A DNA stretch of 64,000 nt, taken from NCBI RefSeq assembly GCF_023375815.1, contig NZ_CP067412.1, positions 186,001 to 250,000 on the forward strand, in the 5' to 3' direction. The position numbers were made by a program, and so were the translations under genes. Below the pieces are notes generated by a model that was given only the letters and a program-made list of their open reading frames with translations, was not told the DNA's origin and searched no databases. Below, piece by piece: positions 27,103 through 35,831 of the stretch. Source of the DNA: Pseudomonas sp. HS6. Its GTDB lineage: Bacteria > Pseudomonadota > Gammaproteobacteria > Pseudomonadales > Pseudomonadaceae. Every line of letters starts with the position of its first letter. Positions within the stretch are counted from its first letter, which is position 1.

Positions 27103-29385
27103 ATGGAGTGGCTTGGTTTGCAATTTGTTGCCGAGCTGCCGGAGAGCGGGCAGGTCATCCTCAATTGCACACACAACCCCTTGCTGGTGTTGGTCGCCTA
27201 TCTGGTGGCGTGTGCCGCGAGTTTCGCCACCCTCGACATGGCGGAACGCGTCGGTCATGCCGAAGACCCCGGGTCACGCAGGCTTTGGCGCTGGATCGGG
27301 GCCACTTGCCTGGCTGGCGGCATCTGGGCCATGCATTTCATCAGCATGCTGGCGTTCCAGACGCCGATCGACATCCAGTACGACCTGTCCATCACCCTGT
27401 TTTCCCTGCTGATCGCCGTGCTGGCGTCCTGGCTGGCGATGCACACCCTGAGTGAACCGCAGCCCAGCCTGCTGCAATACCTCAAGACCGCCATCGTCAT
27501 CGGACTGGGCATTGCCGGGATGCATTACGTCGGCATGGCCGCCATGCAATCCGCCGCCACCGCCTACTACGAACCGACCTTGTTCGGGCTGTCGATCCTG
27601 ATTGCCATCGGCGCCAGTTTCGCCGCGCTGTGGGTAGCCGGGTACTTGCGTGAAGGCAGCGGCCTGCACAACCAGATGCTCAAATACGTGGCCACCCTGA
27701 TTCTCGGGGCCGGCATCATCAGCATGCATTTCACCGGCATGGCGGCGTTGCAACTGGTCCTGCCGGAGGGAAGCATTCCCACACTGAAGGCCGATTCCAG
27801 CCACTTGCAACTGGGGCTCACCGTCGCCTTTATCACCCTGTTGATCCTCGGCAGCGCCATCAGCGCGGCATTGGCCGACAAGAAGCTGCAGAACAAGGAA
27901 CAGGACCTGCGCCGGGTCAACACGTTGCTCAGCCAGCTCGACCAGGCGCGCATGTCGCTGCAACAGGCGGCCAATTACGACGCGTTGACCAACCTGATCA
28001 ACCGTCGCGGTTTCAACCAGATCTTTGCTGAAAAGCTCAGCCAGAAATCCACCGAGGGCGGCATGCTCGCGGTGATGTTTCTCGACATCGACCACTTCAA
28101 ACGCATCAACGACAGCCTCGGCCATGATGCCGGCGACGAACTGCTCAAGGTCATCGCCCAGCACATCAAAGGCTCGGTGCGCGGTCATGAAGACGTGGTC
28201 GCACGCTTTGGCGGCGACGAATTCTGCATCCTGATCGGCCTGCGCGACCGCGAAGAAGCCCGCAACCTGGCCCAGCGCATCATGCTCAAGATGAAGGAGC
28301 CGATCGAACTGGCCGGACGGCGCATGGTGATGACCACCAGCATCGGCATCAGCCTGTTTCCCGAAGACGGCACCACCTGTGATGAACTGCTCAAGCACGC
28401 GGACCTGGCGCTGTATCAGTCCAAGGGTGCCGGGCGCAACGGCGTACACTTTTTCGATTCCAACCTGAAAAACCGCGCCAGCCTGGAACTGCAACTGGAG
28501 GAAGAACTGCGTCATGCCCTGCGTGAAGAGAACGGGCTGATGCTGTATTACCAGCCGATCTTCGAACTGAAGACCGGCAAGGTCACCAAGCTCGAAGCGC
28601 TGATTCGCTGGCAGCACCCGGTACACGGCCTGCTGACCCCTGATCGTTTTATCGCCATCGCCGAAAACAACGGTCTGATCGCCGAACTCGACAACTGGGT
28701 GCTGCGCAAGGCCTGTGAAGACCTCGGCGAGCTGTCGCGCCATGGCTGCGATGATCTGAAGATCGCCTGGAACTGCTCACCGCTGAATCTGGCCCGGGAA
28801 GAATTGGCCAATGAAATCGAATACGCCTTGCGCAGCGCCGGCGTCGCCCCCGAACGGCTGGAACTGGAGGTAACCGAAAACGCCCTGATGGGCAACATCG
28901 CCAATACGCTGGTGCTGTTGCGGCAGATCCGTGCCCTCGGGGTATCGCTGTCGATCGACGATTTCGGCACCGGCTATTCATCGCTGGCCTACCTCAAGCG
29001 CTTGCCGCTCAACACCCTGAAGGTCGATCGCTCATTCATCCTCGACATCCCCAAAGCCACCGCCGATATGGAGATCGTCCAGGCGATCATCGTCATGGCC
29101 CACACTCTGCACCTGCAGGTGGTCACCGAAGGCGTGGAAAGCCTGGAACAATACGAGTTCCTCGAGCGCTCGGGCTGCGACTTCATTCAGGGTTACCTGC
29201 TCAGCCGTCCGGTGCCGCTGCACGAACTGCGCCCGGTTCTTGAAGAGATCAACCAGCGCAAACACGCCCACACGGTCAATCCGCTGAGTCTGGCTCGCGG
29301 TACATTTTCACCAGTGTCGAAGGATCTTTCGCCAAAAAGCCCTGCGCCCCATGCAGGCGCATCAGTTGTGCGGCCAATCCGCTGA
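27103..29385 (+). CDS. Membrane MHYT-GGDEF-EAL cyclic-di-GMP protein
   Basis: Inner-membrane protein of 760 aa predicted to make and break c-di-GMP. Seven-helix MHYT sensor, about residues 20-260, with the repeats MHFISML (77), MHYVGMAAM (140) and MHFTGMAAL (208), thought to bind copper and sense O2, CO or NO. GGDEF domain with an intact active site RFGGDEF (370-374) and no clear RxxD inhibitory site. EAL domain with LEALIRW (498), DDFGTGYSSL and TEGVE, so the key phosphodiesterase residues are present. Architecture matches P. aeruginosa MucR and NbdA. The last 110 bases overlap a convergent gene, giving a tail that looks unconserved. Confidence 0.92.
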   Translation: MEWLGLQFVAELPESGQVILNCTHNPLLVLVAYLVACAASFATLDMAERVGHAEDPGSRRLWRWIGATCLAGGIWAMHFISMLAFQTPIDIQYDLSITLFSLLIAVLASWLAMHTLSEPQPSLLQYLKTAIVIGLGIAGMHYVGMAAMQSAATAYYEPTLFGLSILIAIGASFAALWVAGYLREGSGLHNQMLKYVATLILGAGIISMHFTGMAALQLVLPEGSIPTLKADSSHLQLGLTVAFITLLILGSAISAALADKKLQNKEQDLRRVNTLLSQLDQARMSLQQAANYDALTNLINRRGFNQIFAEKLSQKSTEGGMLAVMFLDIDHFKRINDSLGHDAGDELLKVIAQHIKGSVRGHEDVVARFGGDEFCILIGLRDREEARNLAQRIMLKMKEPIELAGRRMVMTTSIGISLFPEDGTTCDELLKHADLALYQSKGAGRNGVHFFDSNLKNRASLELQLEEELRHALREENGLMLYYQPIFELKTGKVTKLEALIRWQHPVHGLLTPDRFIAIAENNGLIAELDNWVLRKACEDLGELSRHGCDDLKIAWNCSPLNLAREELANEIEYALRSAGVAPERLELEVTENALMGNIANTLVLLRQIRALGVSLSIDDFGTGYSSLAYLKRLPLNTLKVDRSFILDIPKATADMEIVQAIIVMAHTLHLQVVTEGVESLEQYEFLERSGCDFIQGYLLSRPVPLHELRPVLEEINQRKHAHTVNPLSLARGTFSPVSKDLSPKSPAPHAGASVVRPIR

Positions 29386-30172
29386 TCGGCGTGGCCGAGC
29401 CGACTTCGCGGGAAAACTTCACCGCCGTATCGAGATCCTTGAGCAGCGTGCGCACGTGCCATCTCACCGGCTCGAAACGGCTTTCGGCCATTTGCGGGGC
29501 GAGTATCTGCAAAGGTTTCGAATCAGCAAAACCACCGGCCAGTGCTTCGGCAATCTGGCTGGCGTCGACCCCGGACTGCTCGGCCAGTGCGACCACTTCG
29601 GCAATCACCAGCGCATTGCACGCGACGATCATCTGGTTGCAGGCCTTGGTCACCTGACCGGCGCCAACGCCGCCCATGTGCGTAACGCGCTGGCCGAGGG
29701 CGAGCAACACCGGGCGTACGCGATCAAGATCTACTGCATCACCGCCTACCATGATCGCCAGGCTACCGGCTTCGGCCCCGACCACGCCGCCGGACACCGG
29801 CGAATCGAGCCAGGCCATGCCAGTCGTGTCCGCCAGTTGCGCCGCCATCTCACGGGTCGCCGTCGGTTCCAGGCTGGAAAAATCCACCAACAACTGATCG
29901 CGTTTCGCCCCTTCTGCGACACCGTTCGGGCCAAACACCACCTCGCGTACCACGGCCGTGTCGGCAAGGCACAGCATCATCACATCGGCGTGCCGACACA
30001 GCTCGGCAGGCGTCGCCACCTGCCGGGCGCCGGCCTCGACCAGCGGCGCGCATTTGTCCGGGTTGCGGTTCCACACGGTCAGCGGATACCCCGCTGCCAG
30101 CAGACGCCGGCACATCGGCAGGCCCATCAGACCGATTCCGGCAAACCCCAACGAAGGTAGCGTTGACATCAT
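29276..30172 (-). CDS. NAD(P)-dependent beta-hydroxyacid dehydrogenase (3-hydroxyisobutyrate dehydrogenase family)
   Basis: A 298 aa dehydrogenase of the HIBADH/GarR/GlxR group. Rossmann motif GFAGIGLMGLPMCRRLLAAG is at residues 9-28, the substrate-binding DSPVSGGVVGAEAGSL at about 122, and the catalytic Lys in GAGQVTKACNQM. It could reduce tartronate semialdehyde or oxidise a beta-hydroxyacid; the exact substrate is not shown by sequence. Tandem ATG codons follow an excellent AGGAGGCTAA site. Its 3' end overlaps the end of the MHYT-GGDEF-EAL gene. No pathway partners lie next to it. Confidence 0.88.
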   Translation of the reverse strand: MMSTLPSLGFAGIGLMGLPMCRRLLAAGYPLTVWNRNPDKCAPLVEAGARQVATPAELCRHADVMMLCLADTAVVREVVFGPNGVAEGAKRDQLLVDFSSLEPTATREMAAQLADTTGMAWLDSPVSGGVVGAEAGSLAIMVGGDAVDLDRVRPVLLALGQRVTHMGGVGAGQVTKACNQMIVACNALVIAEVVALAEQSGVDASQIAEALAGGFADSKPLQILAPQMAESRFEPVRWHVRTLLKDLDTAVKFSREVGSATPISGLAAQLMRLHGAQGFLAKDPSTLVKMYREPDSAD

Positions 30173-30369
30173 TTAGCCTCCTTTTGATTAAAGATCGCCG
30201 AATAATGGCCGATCCATCATCAATCAGGAAAGGATTCCCCCGCGCGACACTCAGGCCAGAGCCCTGACGCACGGGCCAAATACGCGCAGCAAAAAGACGC
30301 GAGATTCCCATTCCGTGAGGCTCGACGACAGCGGTCGCCGAACCAACCAGTCCAGGTATATGGCGCACA

Positions 30370-32571
30370 ATGACTTCTAAAAACAATCCGGCCACTGCGG
30401 TATCCGATCTGACCCTGAGCCCTGCAGCGAACAGCCCTGCCCCGATGAAGCCATTGCCTCCTTCGCGCCCGTCGGGCACCCAGCAATACCTGTACTTCAC
30501 CGAAACCAACACTGACCGCATCCTCGACAACCTCGACGGCCTGCGTGACCTGGTGTTCCCGCGCCCGCCGCACCTGGAAGGCGACAACGAGCAGCACAAC
30601 GATCAGGAATTCCCGTCGGTGTGCCTGATCGGACTCGGTCGCTGCGGTTCCAACATCGCCCTCGACGTGGCGGAACTGGTGTACAACGCGCGCAAGTTCT
30701 ACCTCAACGAATTCAACAACGAAGATCGCGCGGCTGACCGACGTCTGGCGTCCGACAAAGGCTACAGCCCGGCCCAGTGGATCAAGCAGAACCTGCGGAT
30801 CGGCCCGAACAAGTCCACCAAACCGGTGTTCCTGGTGGAACCGCTGGTGATGCTCGGCGACCTGGACAAGGACATTGCCGGGCGCATCCGTTTCTCGCGC
30901 AAGGGCGAGAAAAGCGGCTTCCTGCGCGACTACAGCAAAATGAAAATCATGGACTTGTCCGAAGTCCATGCTGGTGGCGCCGGTAACGCGCCGATCCTCG
31001 GCCAGTATCTGGCGAAGATCATCCTGAACAAGGATACCCAGCGCTTCTCCAGTCCTGACTGGAAAATGATCCACTCGTACCTGATCGACAGCTGCGGCAT
31101 CAAGGCCAACCAGTCGCGCCTGTATTTCTCGATCTTCAGTGCCGGCGGCGGTACCGGTTCGGGCATGGCCTCGGAATTCGGCCTGGCCCAGCAGCACTCG
31201 TACATGAACAAGACGTTCGACACCAAGCCGATGGACGAACATGACGGCAAAAGCGGTCATTCGTTCGTGTTCGAGCCGATCTTCACCAGCGGTATCTGCG
31301 TGCTGCCGAACATTTCCGACCACCGCAGCGAAATGTCCGAGGCGCTGCACATCAACGCCGGTCGCCTGCTGTGCAAATACTTGTCGGAAGAATGGGATTT
31401 CTCGTACAACTTCGCCAACGAAGACAGCAGCGAAGCCAGCGTCATGGGCCGTATCCGCCCATGGAACGCGATGATGCTGATCTCCAACGACATCATGCGT
31501 TACGCCGAAGAAAGCGATGACGGCAACATCCAGAACATTGATGTCAATGCGATGGAAAAGCACGCCAACCAGTACATCTCGCAGCAGATCTTCAACATTC
31601 TGACGGCGCAGGCAGTCACGACCGACTACGACCAGAACTATTTCCGTCGTGCCGGCATCGACATCGGCGAGACCATTCGCCTGGACGCCAACGACCTGTT
31701 CATGAGTCTGGCCGGCCCGGTGGCGATTGCCTACGCAGAATCCGTGGTGCCGGAAACCCCGCCGCCGAGCAGCGACAAGTTCAAGGTGTTCGACAAAGAG
31801 CCACAGCGCCTGAACATCGACGACCTGTTCTTCCGCTCGATCGACCTGCCGCACTTCAACAAGGTCACTCAGGCCATCGAAGGCATCAGCCTGCTGCCGA
31901 TCGAATCCAAGCGCTATCGCGCCTCGCTTGAGCAGTACAAGAACTCCGGCTACGACGCCGCCGCACTGCATGACCTGCACTTCTTCAAGAATTGCTCGTC
32001 GGTGGTCTCGATCGTTTCGCTGCCGAAAGACTACAAGCTGTCGTACATGGACCTGAACCGGTTGAAGACCCACCTCAACAGCCTGTTCCCCAACACCACG
32101 CTCAAGCGTTACGCACTGGTGATCGGCGCCTCGGCCAACCTGTCGCTGACCACCCTGATCGCCAAGAGCCCGTGCCTGTCGGACGACTTCCTGACCCTGA
32201 TCGTGGCATTCATCAAGCGATGCTTCGCGAAGACCCCGTACCGTTTCGACGAGACCCTCGACAACTCGATCCTCGACTTCATCATCAACGAAGAATTCGA
32301 CGAAGATCGCATCGATGACCTGCTCAACGAGTTCGAGAACCCGGCGAAGATCCTCGATACCAACTGGTACGCGATCAAACCGATGTACGAGAAGAAGTAC
32401 CGCGAGCTGATCAACGACAAAGAGAAGTTTGTCTCGATCAACGACATCCGCCTGTCGCGCGATTGCGTGAAGAAGTCGATCAAGTATCTGCGTGAGATCT
32501 ACCGTCACCGGATCGGCAAGACCAAGGTCATTTCGCTGAATAACCATACCGGCAAGACTTACTCGGTCTGA
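30370..32571 (+). CDS. FtsZ/tubulin-superfamily protein of unknown role
   Basis: A 733 aa protein with a tubulin-type nucleotide-binding core after an 80-residue Pro/Ser-rich lead. By-eye matches to FtsZ: loop T1 CLIGLGRCGSNIALDV (85-100); loop T4 SAGGGTGSG (257-265), the tubulin signature; T5-like FTSGICVLPNISDHRSEMSE (305-324); T6 MMLISNDIMRYA, like the IPNDKLL of FtsZ; helix 7 MEKHANQYISQQIFN; and T7-like RLDANDLF, where D439 and D442 align with the catalytic Asp pair and Asn is replaced by Arg. The C-terminal 290 residues are unlike FtsZ. The start is uncertain, with no clear ribosome site. It is a single gene followed by a REPIN, not part of a phage or plasmid. Function unknown. Confidence 0.8.
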   Translation: MTSKNNPATAVSDLTLSPAANSPAPMKPLPPSRPSGTQQYLYFTETNTDRILDNLDGLRDLVFPRPPHLEGDNEQHNDQEFPSVCLIGLGRCGSNIALDVAELVYNARKFYLNEFNNEDRAADRRLASDKGYSPAQWIKQNLRIGPNKSTKPVFLVEPLVMLGDLDKDIAGRIRFSRKGEKSGFLRDYSKMKIMDLSEVHAGGAGNAPILGQYLAKIILNKDTQRFSSPDWKMIHSYLIDSCGIKANQSRLYFSIFSAGGGTGSGMASEFGLAQQHSYMNKTFDTKPMDEHDGKSGHSFVFEPIFTSGICVLPNISDHRSEMSEALHINAGRLLCKYLSEEWDFSYNFANEDSSEASVMGRIRPWNAMMLISNDIMRYAEESDDGNIQNIDVNAMEKHANQYISQQIFNILTAQAVTTDYDQNYFRRAGIDIGETIRLDANDLFMSLAGPVAIAYAESVVPETPPPSSDKFKVFDKEPQRLNIDDLFFRSIDLPHFNKVTQAIEGISLLPIESKRYRASLEQYKNSGYDAAALHDLHFFKNCSSVVSIVSLPKDYKLSYMDLNRLKTHLNSLFPNTTLKRYALVIGASANLSLTTLIAKSPCLSDDFLTLIVAFIKRCFAKTPYRFDETLDNSILDFIINEEFDEDRIDDLLNEFENPAKILDTNWYAIKPMYEKKYRELINDKEKFVSINDIRLSRDCVKKSIKYLREIYRHRIGKTKVISLNNHTGKTYSV

Positions 32572-32591
32572 CAGCAGACCGAGGCGCCCCA

Positions 32592-32680
32592 ATCGCTGGC
32601 AAGCCAGCTCCCACAGTTTCTGCGTCGATCATTAATGCTTTGTTCGACACAAAGACTGTGGGAGCTGGCTTGCCAGCGAT
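32592..32680. repeat. REPIN after the tubulin-like gene
   Basis: Inverted pair of REPs with the GCTGGCAAGCCAGC arm type. Outer ends are ATCGCTGG and CCAGCGAT, with about 40 bases between the copies. Confidence 0.93.
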
Positions 32681-32733
32681 GAGGCCCTGAAATTCACTGA
32701 AGATTTCAGCCTTTCCAACATCCAGAAACAATT

Positions 32734-32753
32734 AAGCAGCCGTTAGGCTGCTT
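32734..32753. terminator. Perfect hairpin, possible terminator
   Basis: Perfect 8-bp stem AAGCAGCC / GGCTGCTT with a GTTA loop. No clear T-tract follows, so terminator function is uncertain. It could serve the tubulin-like gene on plus or the DUF2288 gene on minus. Confidence 0.4.
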
Positions 32754-32890
32754 ACTAAACTGTGCCCGTTACGTTTACGTCACCGTTATGCCACCCCCGC
32801 TTGTGGCGTTTCTCTACGGCAACGTGCCATCACGCTACTCGGCTACACACTTTTACTCGGCGATCATGCGCACCATCAAGGTGCAACCCT

Positions 32891-33196
32891 TCAGGTTGAC
32901 GCCCTTTCCTGGACCAGAATCCATGGCCGGACCACCACTGCCCACATCTGCGGATCGCGTTCAAAAATATCCAGCGCCCGCGTTTCAGAGAGCTTGGCGA
33001 CCTTGTCTTCGGCCAGCCAGGCAGCGACTTTCTCGCCTTGATCCGATGCCACGGCCTCAGCCACCGCGATCAAATCAAGGTCGGCATCGACCCACAATAG
33101 GGCACCCTGGGCGTAGAAGCGCTCCAGCTCTTTCCAGTTAATAGATGCGGTTTCACCAAGCAGCTTGGCATAGAGGGTGCTAGGTTCTTGATTCAT
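32891..33196 (-). CDS. DUF2288 domain protein
   Basis: A 101 aa soluble protein that fills one DUF2288 domain. It begins MNQEPSTLYAKLLGETASIN, has the family stretch GALLWVDADLDLIAVAEAVA and ends PQMWAVVVRPWILVQERAST. I chose the ATG at 33196; an in-frame extension upstream is unconserved. It may be a helical partner or regulatory protein, but the family has no known function. It diverges from braC across 350 bases. Confidence 0.82.
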   Translation of the reverse strand: MNQEPSTLYAKLLGETASINWKELERFYAQGALLWVDADLDLIAVAEAVASDQGEKVAAWLAEDKVAKLSETRALDIFERDPQMWAVVVRPWILVQERAST

Positions 33197-33548
33197 GGGA
33201 CTGTCCGGAAAAGAAATCGGCGCGAATGATAACGTCGGTGGTCCGGCAGAAAAACCCGGTTGCAAAAGGCTATACCGAACGAAAAGAGCAGGAAGGCCAG
33301 GGAATGCTGATGATTGGGGTATAAGCCCTCTGAACGTTCCGCCGCAATTCTGTCTTTTTCTTTCATTAAAGCGACATCTCCAGAATTTGCCCCTTGGCGC
33401 CAGCTTCCCAGGCCAACAACCGGCGCTCTACACTGTACCGGTACAGTTGCCGGGGGCATTTCCGGAGGATATCGCGATGATATCTGGCCCGGTTCTGCTG
33501 CTACGGCGTCAGGACTCTAAAAAAATACAACAGTAAGAGTGGAGCACT
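33197..33548. promoter_or_regulatory. Divergent control region between the DUF2288 gene and braC
   Basis: A 350-base gap without a gene. It contains a perfect 14-base palindrome CTGTACCGGTACAG (33433-33446) and a nearby imperfect GATATC...GATATC pair (33468-33484), about 100 and 65 bases before braC. They are candidate operators for control of the amino acid transporter. braC itself has the ribosome site AGAGTGGAGCACT. Confidence 0.4.
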
Positions 33549-34676
33549 ATGACTAAGGCTACTAAGCAGATTTCCAAACTGTTTGCCGCTATGGTACTGG
33601 CCGGGGTTGCCAGCCATTCGTTCGCAGCTGACACCATCAAGATCGGTATCGCCGGCCCTAAAACCGGCCCGGTAGCCCAGTACGGCGACATGCAGTTCAG
33701 TGGCGCCAAAATGGCCATCGAACAGATCAACGCCAAGGGCGGCGTCGACGGCAAGAAACTCGAAGCCGTTGAATACGATGACGCTTGCGACCCGAAACAA
33801 GCGGTAGCCGTTGCGAACAAGGTCGTCAACGACGGCGTCAAGTTCGTGGTCGGTCACCTGTGCTCCAGCTCCACTCAGCCTGCTTCGGACGTTTACGAAG
33901 ACGAAGGCGTGATCATGATCACCCCGGCTGCCACCAGCCCGGACATCACTAGCCGTGGTTACAAAATGGTGTTCCGCACCATCGGTCTGGACAGCGCCCA
34001 GGGTCCTGCCGCCGGTAACTACATTGCCGATCACGTAAAACCGAAAATCGTTGCTGTCCTGCACGACAAACAGCAATACGGTGAAGGCATTGCCACCGCC
34101 GTGAAGAAAACCCTGGAAGGCAAAGGCGTCAAGGTTGCCGTGTTCGAAGGCGTCAACGCCGGCGACAAAGACTTCTCTTCGATGATTGCCAAGCTCAAGC
34201 AAGCCAACGTCGACTTCGTCTACTACGGCGGCTACCACCCAGAGCTGGGCCTGATCCTGCGTCAGTCCCAGGAAAAAGGCCTGAAAGCCAAGTTCATGGG
34301 TCCGGAAGGCGTGGGTAACGACTCCATTTCGCAGATCGCCAAGGACGCGTCCGAAGGCCTGCTGGTGACCCTGCCGAAGTCCTTCGACCAGGATCCGGCC
34401 AACGTTGCTCTGGCTGATGCATTCAAGGCGAAGAAAGAAGACCCGAGCGGTCCGTTCGTGTTCCCTTCCTACTCGGCGGTTGAAGTGATTGCCGGCGGTA
34501 TCGCCGCTGCCAAATCCGAAGACCCTGCCAAAGTGGCGGCTGCCATTCACGCCGGCACCTTCAAGACCCCTACCGGCGACCTGAGCTTCGACGCCAAGGG
34601 CGACCTGAAGGACTTCAAATTCGTGGTCTACGAGTGGCACTTCGGCAAACCTAAAACCGAAGTTTCGCCTCAGTAA
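33549..34676 (+). CDS. braC: Branched-chain amino acid ABC transporter, periplasmic binding protein
   Basis: Periplasmic Leu/Ile/Val (and Ala/Thr) binding protein of the LIV-I system, 375 aa. Signal peptide residues 1-26 (MTKATKQISKLFAAMVLAGV to SFAA). The mature protein has the LivJ/LivK fold with KIGIAGPKTGPVAQYGD, VEYDDACDPKQAVAVANKVV and FVVGHLCSSSTQPASDVYED, including the two Cys expected to form a disulphide. It is separated from braDEFG by a terminator and 230 bases, the usual way to make the binding protein in excess. Confidence 0.95.
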   Translation: MTKATKQISKLFAAMVLAGVASHSFAADTIKIGIAGPKTGPVAQYGDMQFSGAKMAIEQINAKGGVDGKKLEAVEYDDACDPKQAVAVANKVVNDGVKFVVGHLCSSSTQPASDVYEDEGVIMITPAATSPDITSRGYKMVFRTIGLDSAQGPAAGNYIADHVKPKIVAVLHDKQQYGEGIATAVKKTLEGKGVKVAVFEGVNAGDKDFSSMIAKLKQANVDFVYYGGYHPELGLILRQSQEKGLKAKFMGPEGVGNDSISQIAKDASEGLLVTLPKSFDQDPANVALADAFKAKKEDPSGPFVFPSYSAVEVIAGGIAAAKSEDPAKVAAAIHAGTFKTPTGDLSFDAKGDLKDFKFVVYEWHFGKPKTEVSPQ

Positions 34677-34700
34677 GGCGCTGCCTGACTGACTGCCAAT

Positions 34701-34732
34701 AAAGCCCACGGCGTGCCGTGGGCTTTGTTTTA
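34701..34732 (+). terminator. Rho-independent terminator between braC and braD
   Basis: Stem AAAGCCCACGG / CCGTGGGCTTT followed by GTTTTA. It is probably partly leaky, giving more braC than braDEFG transcript. Confidence 0.88.
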
Positions 34733-34907
34733 CGAATGTATTGGGCCGCGCTGGCGTGATCCGCCAGTCTCCCCACCTGAAAATCTCAAAACCGTCATCA
34801 GCGGTTCGCTGGCAAAACCCGGATTCGAAGTGGATAAAGATCCACGGGGCCGGGCGGGAAAATGACTCCACCAGTGAAATGCGTATCAGGTTTTTAGGAG
34901 CGCAGTA

Positions 34908-35831
34908 ATGCCTGACCTCTATCACTTCTTCCAACAGCTGGTTAATGGCATGACCATTGGCAGCACGTATGCCCTGATCGCCATCGGCTATACGATGGTC
35001 TACGGCATCATTGGAATGATCAACTTCGCCCACGGCGAGGTCTACATGATCGGCTCCTACGTGGCGTTCATCGCCATCGCCGGGCTGTCCATGATGGGAC
35101 TCGACAGCGTTCCGCTGTTGATGACCGCCGCTTTTCTCGCAACCATCGTCGTGACCAGTGCCTACGGTTACAGCATCGAACGCGTCGCCTACCGCCCCTT
35201 GCGCGGCAGCAACCGTCTGATCCCGCTGATTTCCGCCATCGGTATGTCGATCTTCCTGCAGAACACGGTTCTGCTGGCGCAAGACTCCAAGGACAAATCC
35301 ATCCCCAACCTGATCCCCGGCAACATTTCCATCGGGCCAGGTGGCGCACATGAAGTGCTGATTTCCTACATGCAAATCGTGGTGTTCGTGGTGACCCTGG
35401 TCGCCATGCTCGGCCTGACGCTGTTCATCTCCCGCTCTCGCCTGGGTCGCGCCTGCCGTGCCTGTGCCGAAGACATCAAGATGGCCAACCTGCTGGGCAT
35501 CAACACCAACAACATCATCGCCCTGACCTTCGTCATCGGTGCTGCGCTGGCGGCCATCGCGGCCGTGCTGCTGAGCATGCAATACGGCGTGATCAACCCG
35601 AACGCCGGTTTCCTCGTCGGCCTCAAGGCCTTCACCGCCGCGGTACTGGGCGGGATCGGCAGCATCCCCGGCGCCATGCTCGGCGGGCTGGTGCTCGGTG
35701 TGGCGGAAGCCTTTGGTGCCGATATCTTCGGCGACCAGTACAAGGACGTCGTGGCGTTCGGCCTGCTGGTTCTGGTGCTGTTGTTCCGGCCAACCGGCCT
35801 GTTGGGTCGTCCGGAGGTTGAGAAAGTATGA
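34908..35831 (+). CDS. braD: Branched-chain amino acid ABC transporter permease LivH-type
   Basis: Inner-membrane permease, 307 aa, about 8 membrane segments. It has [20 protein letters not shown] near the start, the [18 protein letters not shown] stretch, and the cytoplasmic coupling loop [20 protein letters not shown] that contacts the ATPases. Ribosome site TAGGAGCGCAGTA. It overlaps braE by 4 bases. It forms the membrane pore with BraE. Confidence 0.95.
   Translation: MPDLYHFFQQLVNGMTIGSTYALIAIGYTMVYGIIGMINFAHGEVYMIGSYVAFIAIAGLSMMGLDSVPLLMTAAFLATIVVTSAYGYSIERVAYRPLRGSNRLIPLISAIGMSIFLQNTVLLAQDSKDKSIPNLIPGNISIGPGGAHEVLISYMQIVVFVVTLVAMLGLTLFISRSRLGRACRACAEDIKMANLLGINTNNIIALTFVIGAALAAIAAVLLSMQYGVINPNAGFLVGLKAFTAAVLGGIGSIPGAMLGGLVLGVAEAFGADIFGDQYKDVVAFGLLVLVLLFRPTGLLGRPEVEKV

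Larger units (their letters stand above)
32572..32890. other. Intergenic region with a REPIN and a hairpin
   Basis: About 320 bases between the tubulin-like gene and the DUF2288 gene. They hold the REPIN at 32592-32680 and the hairpin at 32734-32753. The remaining stretch has no credible gene. Confidence 0.5.

Noticed and set aside
30220..32592. 790-codon open frame antisense to the tubulin-like gene
   Set aside because: It is a His/Val/Gln-rich translation of the reverse strand with no known motif. The plus-strand protein has clear FtsZ loops.
33501..35582. 693-codon minus-strand frame across braC and braD
   Set aside because: Shadow of the transporter genes; spans a terminator and has no motif.
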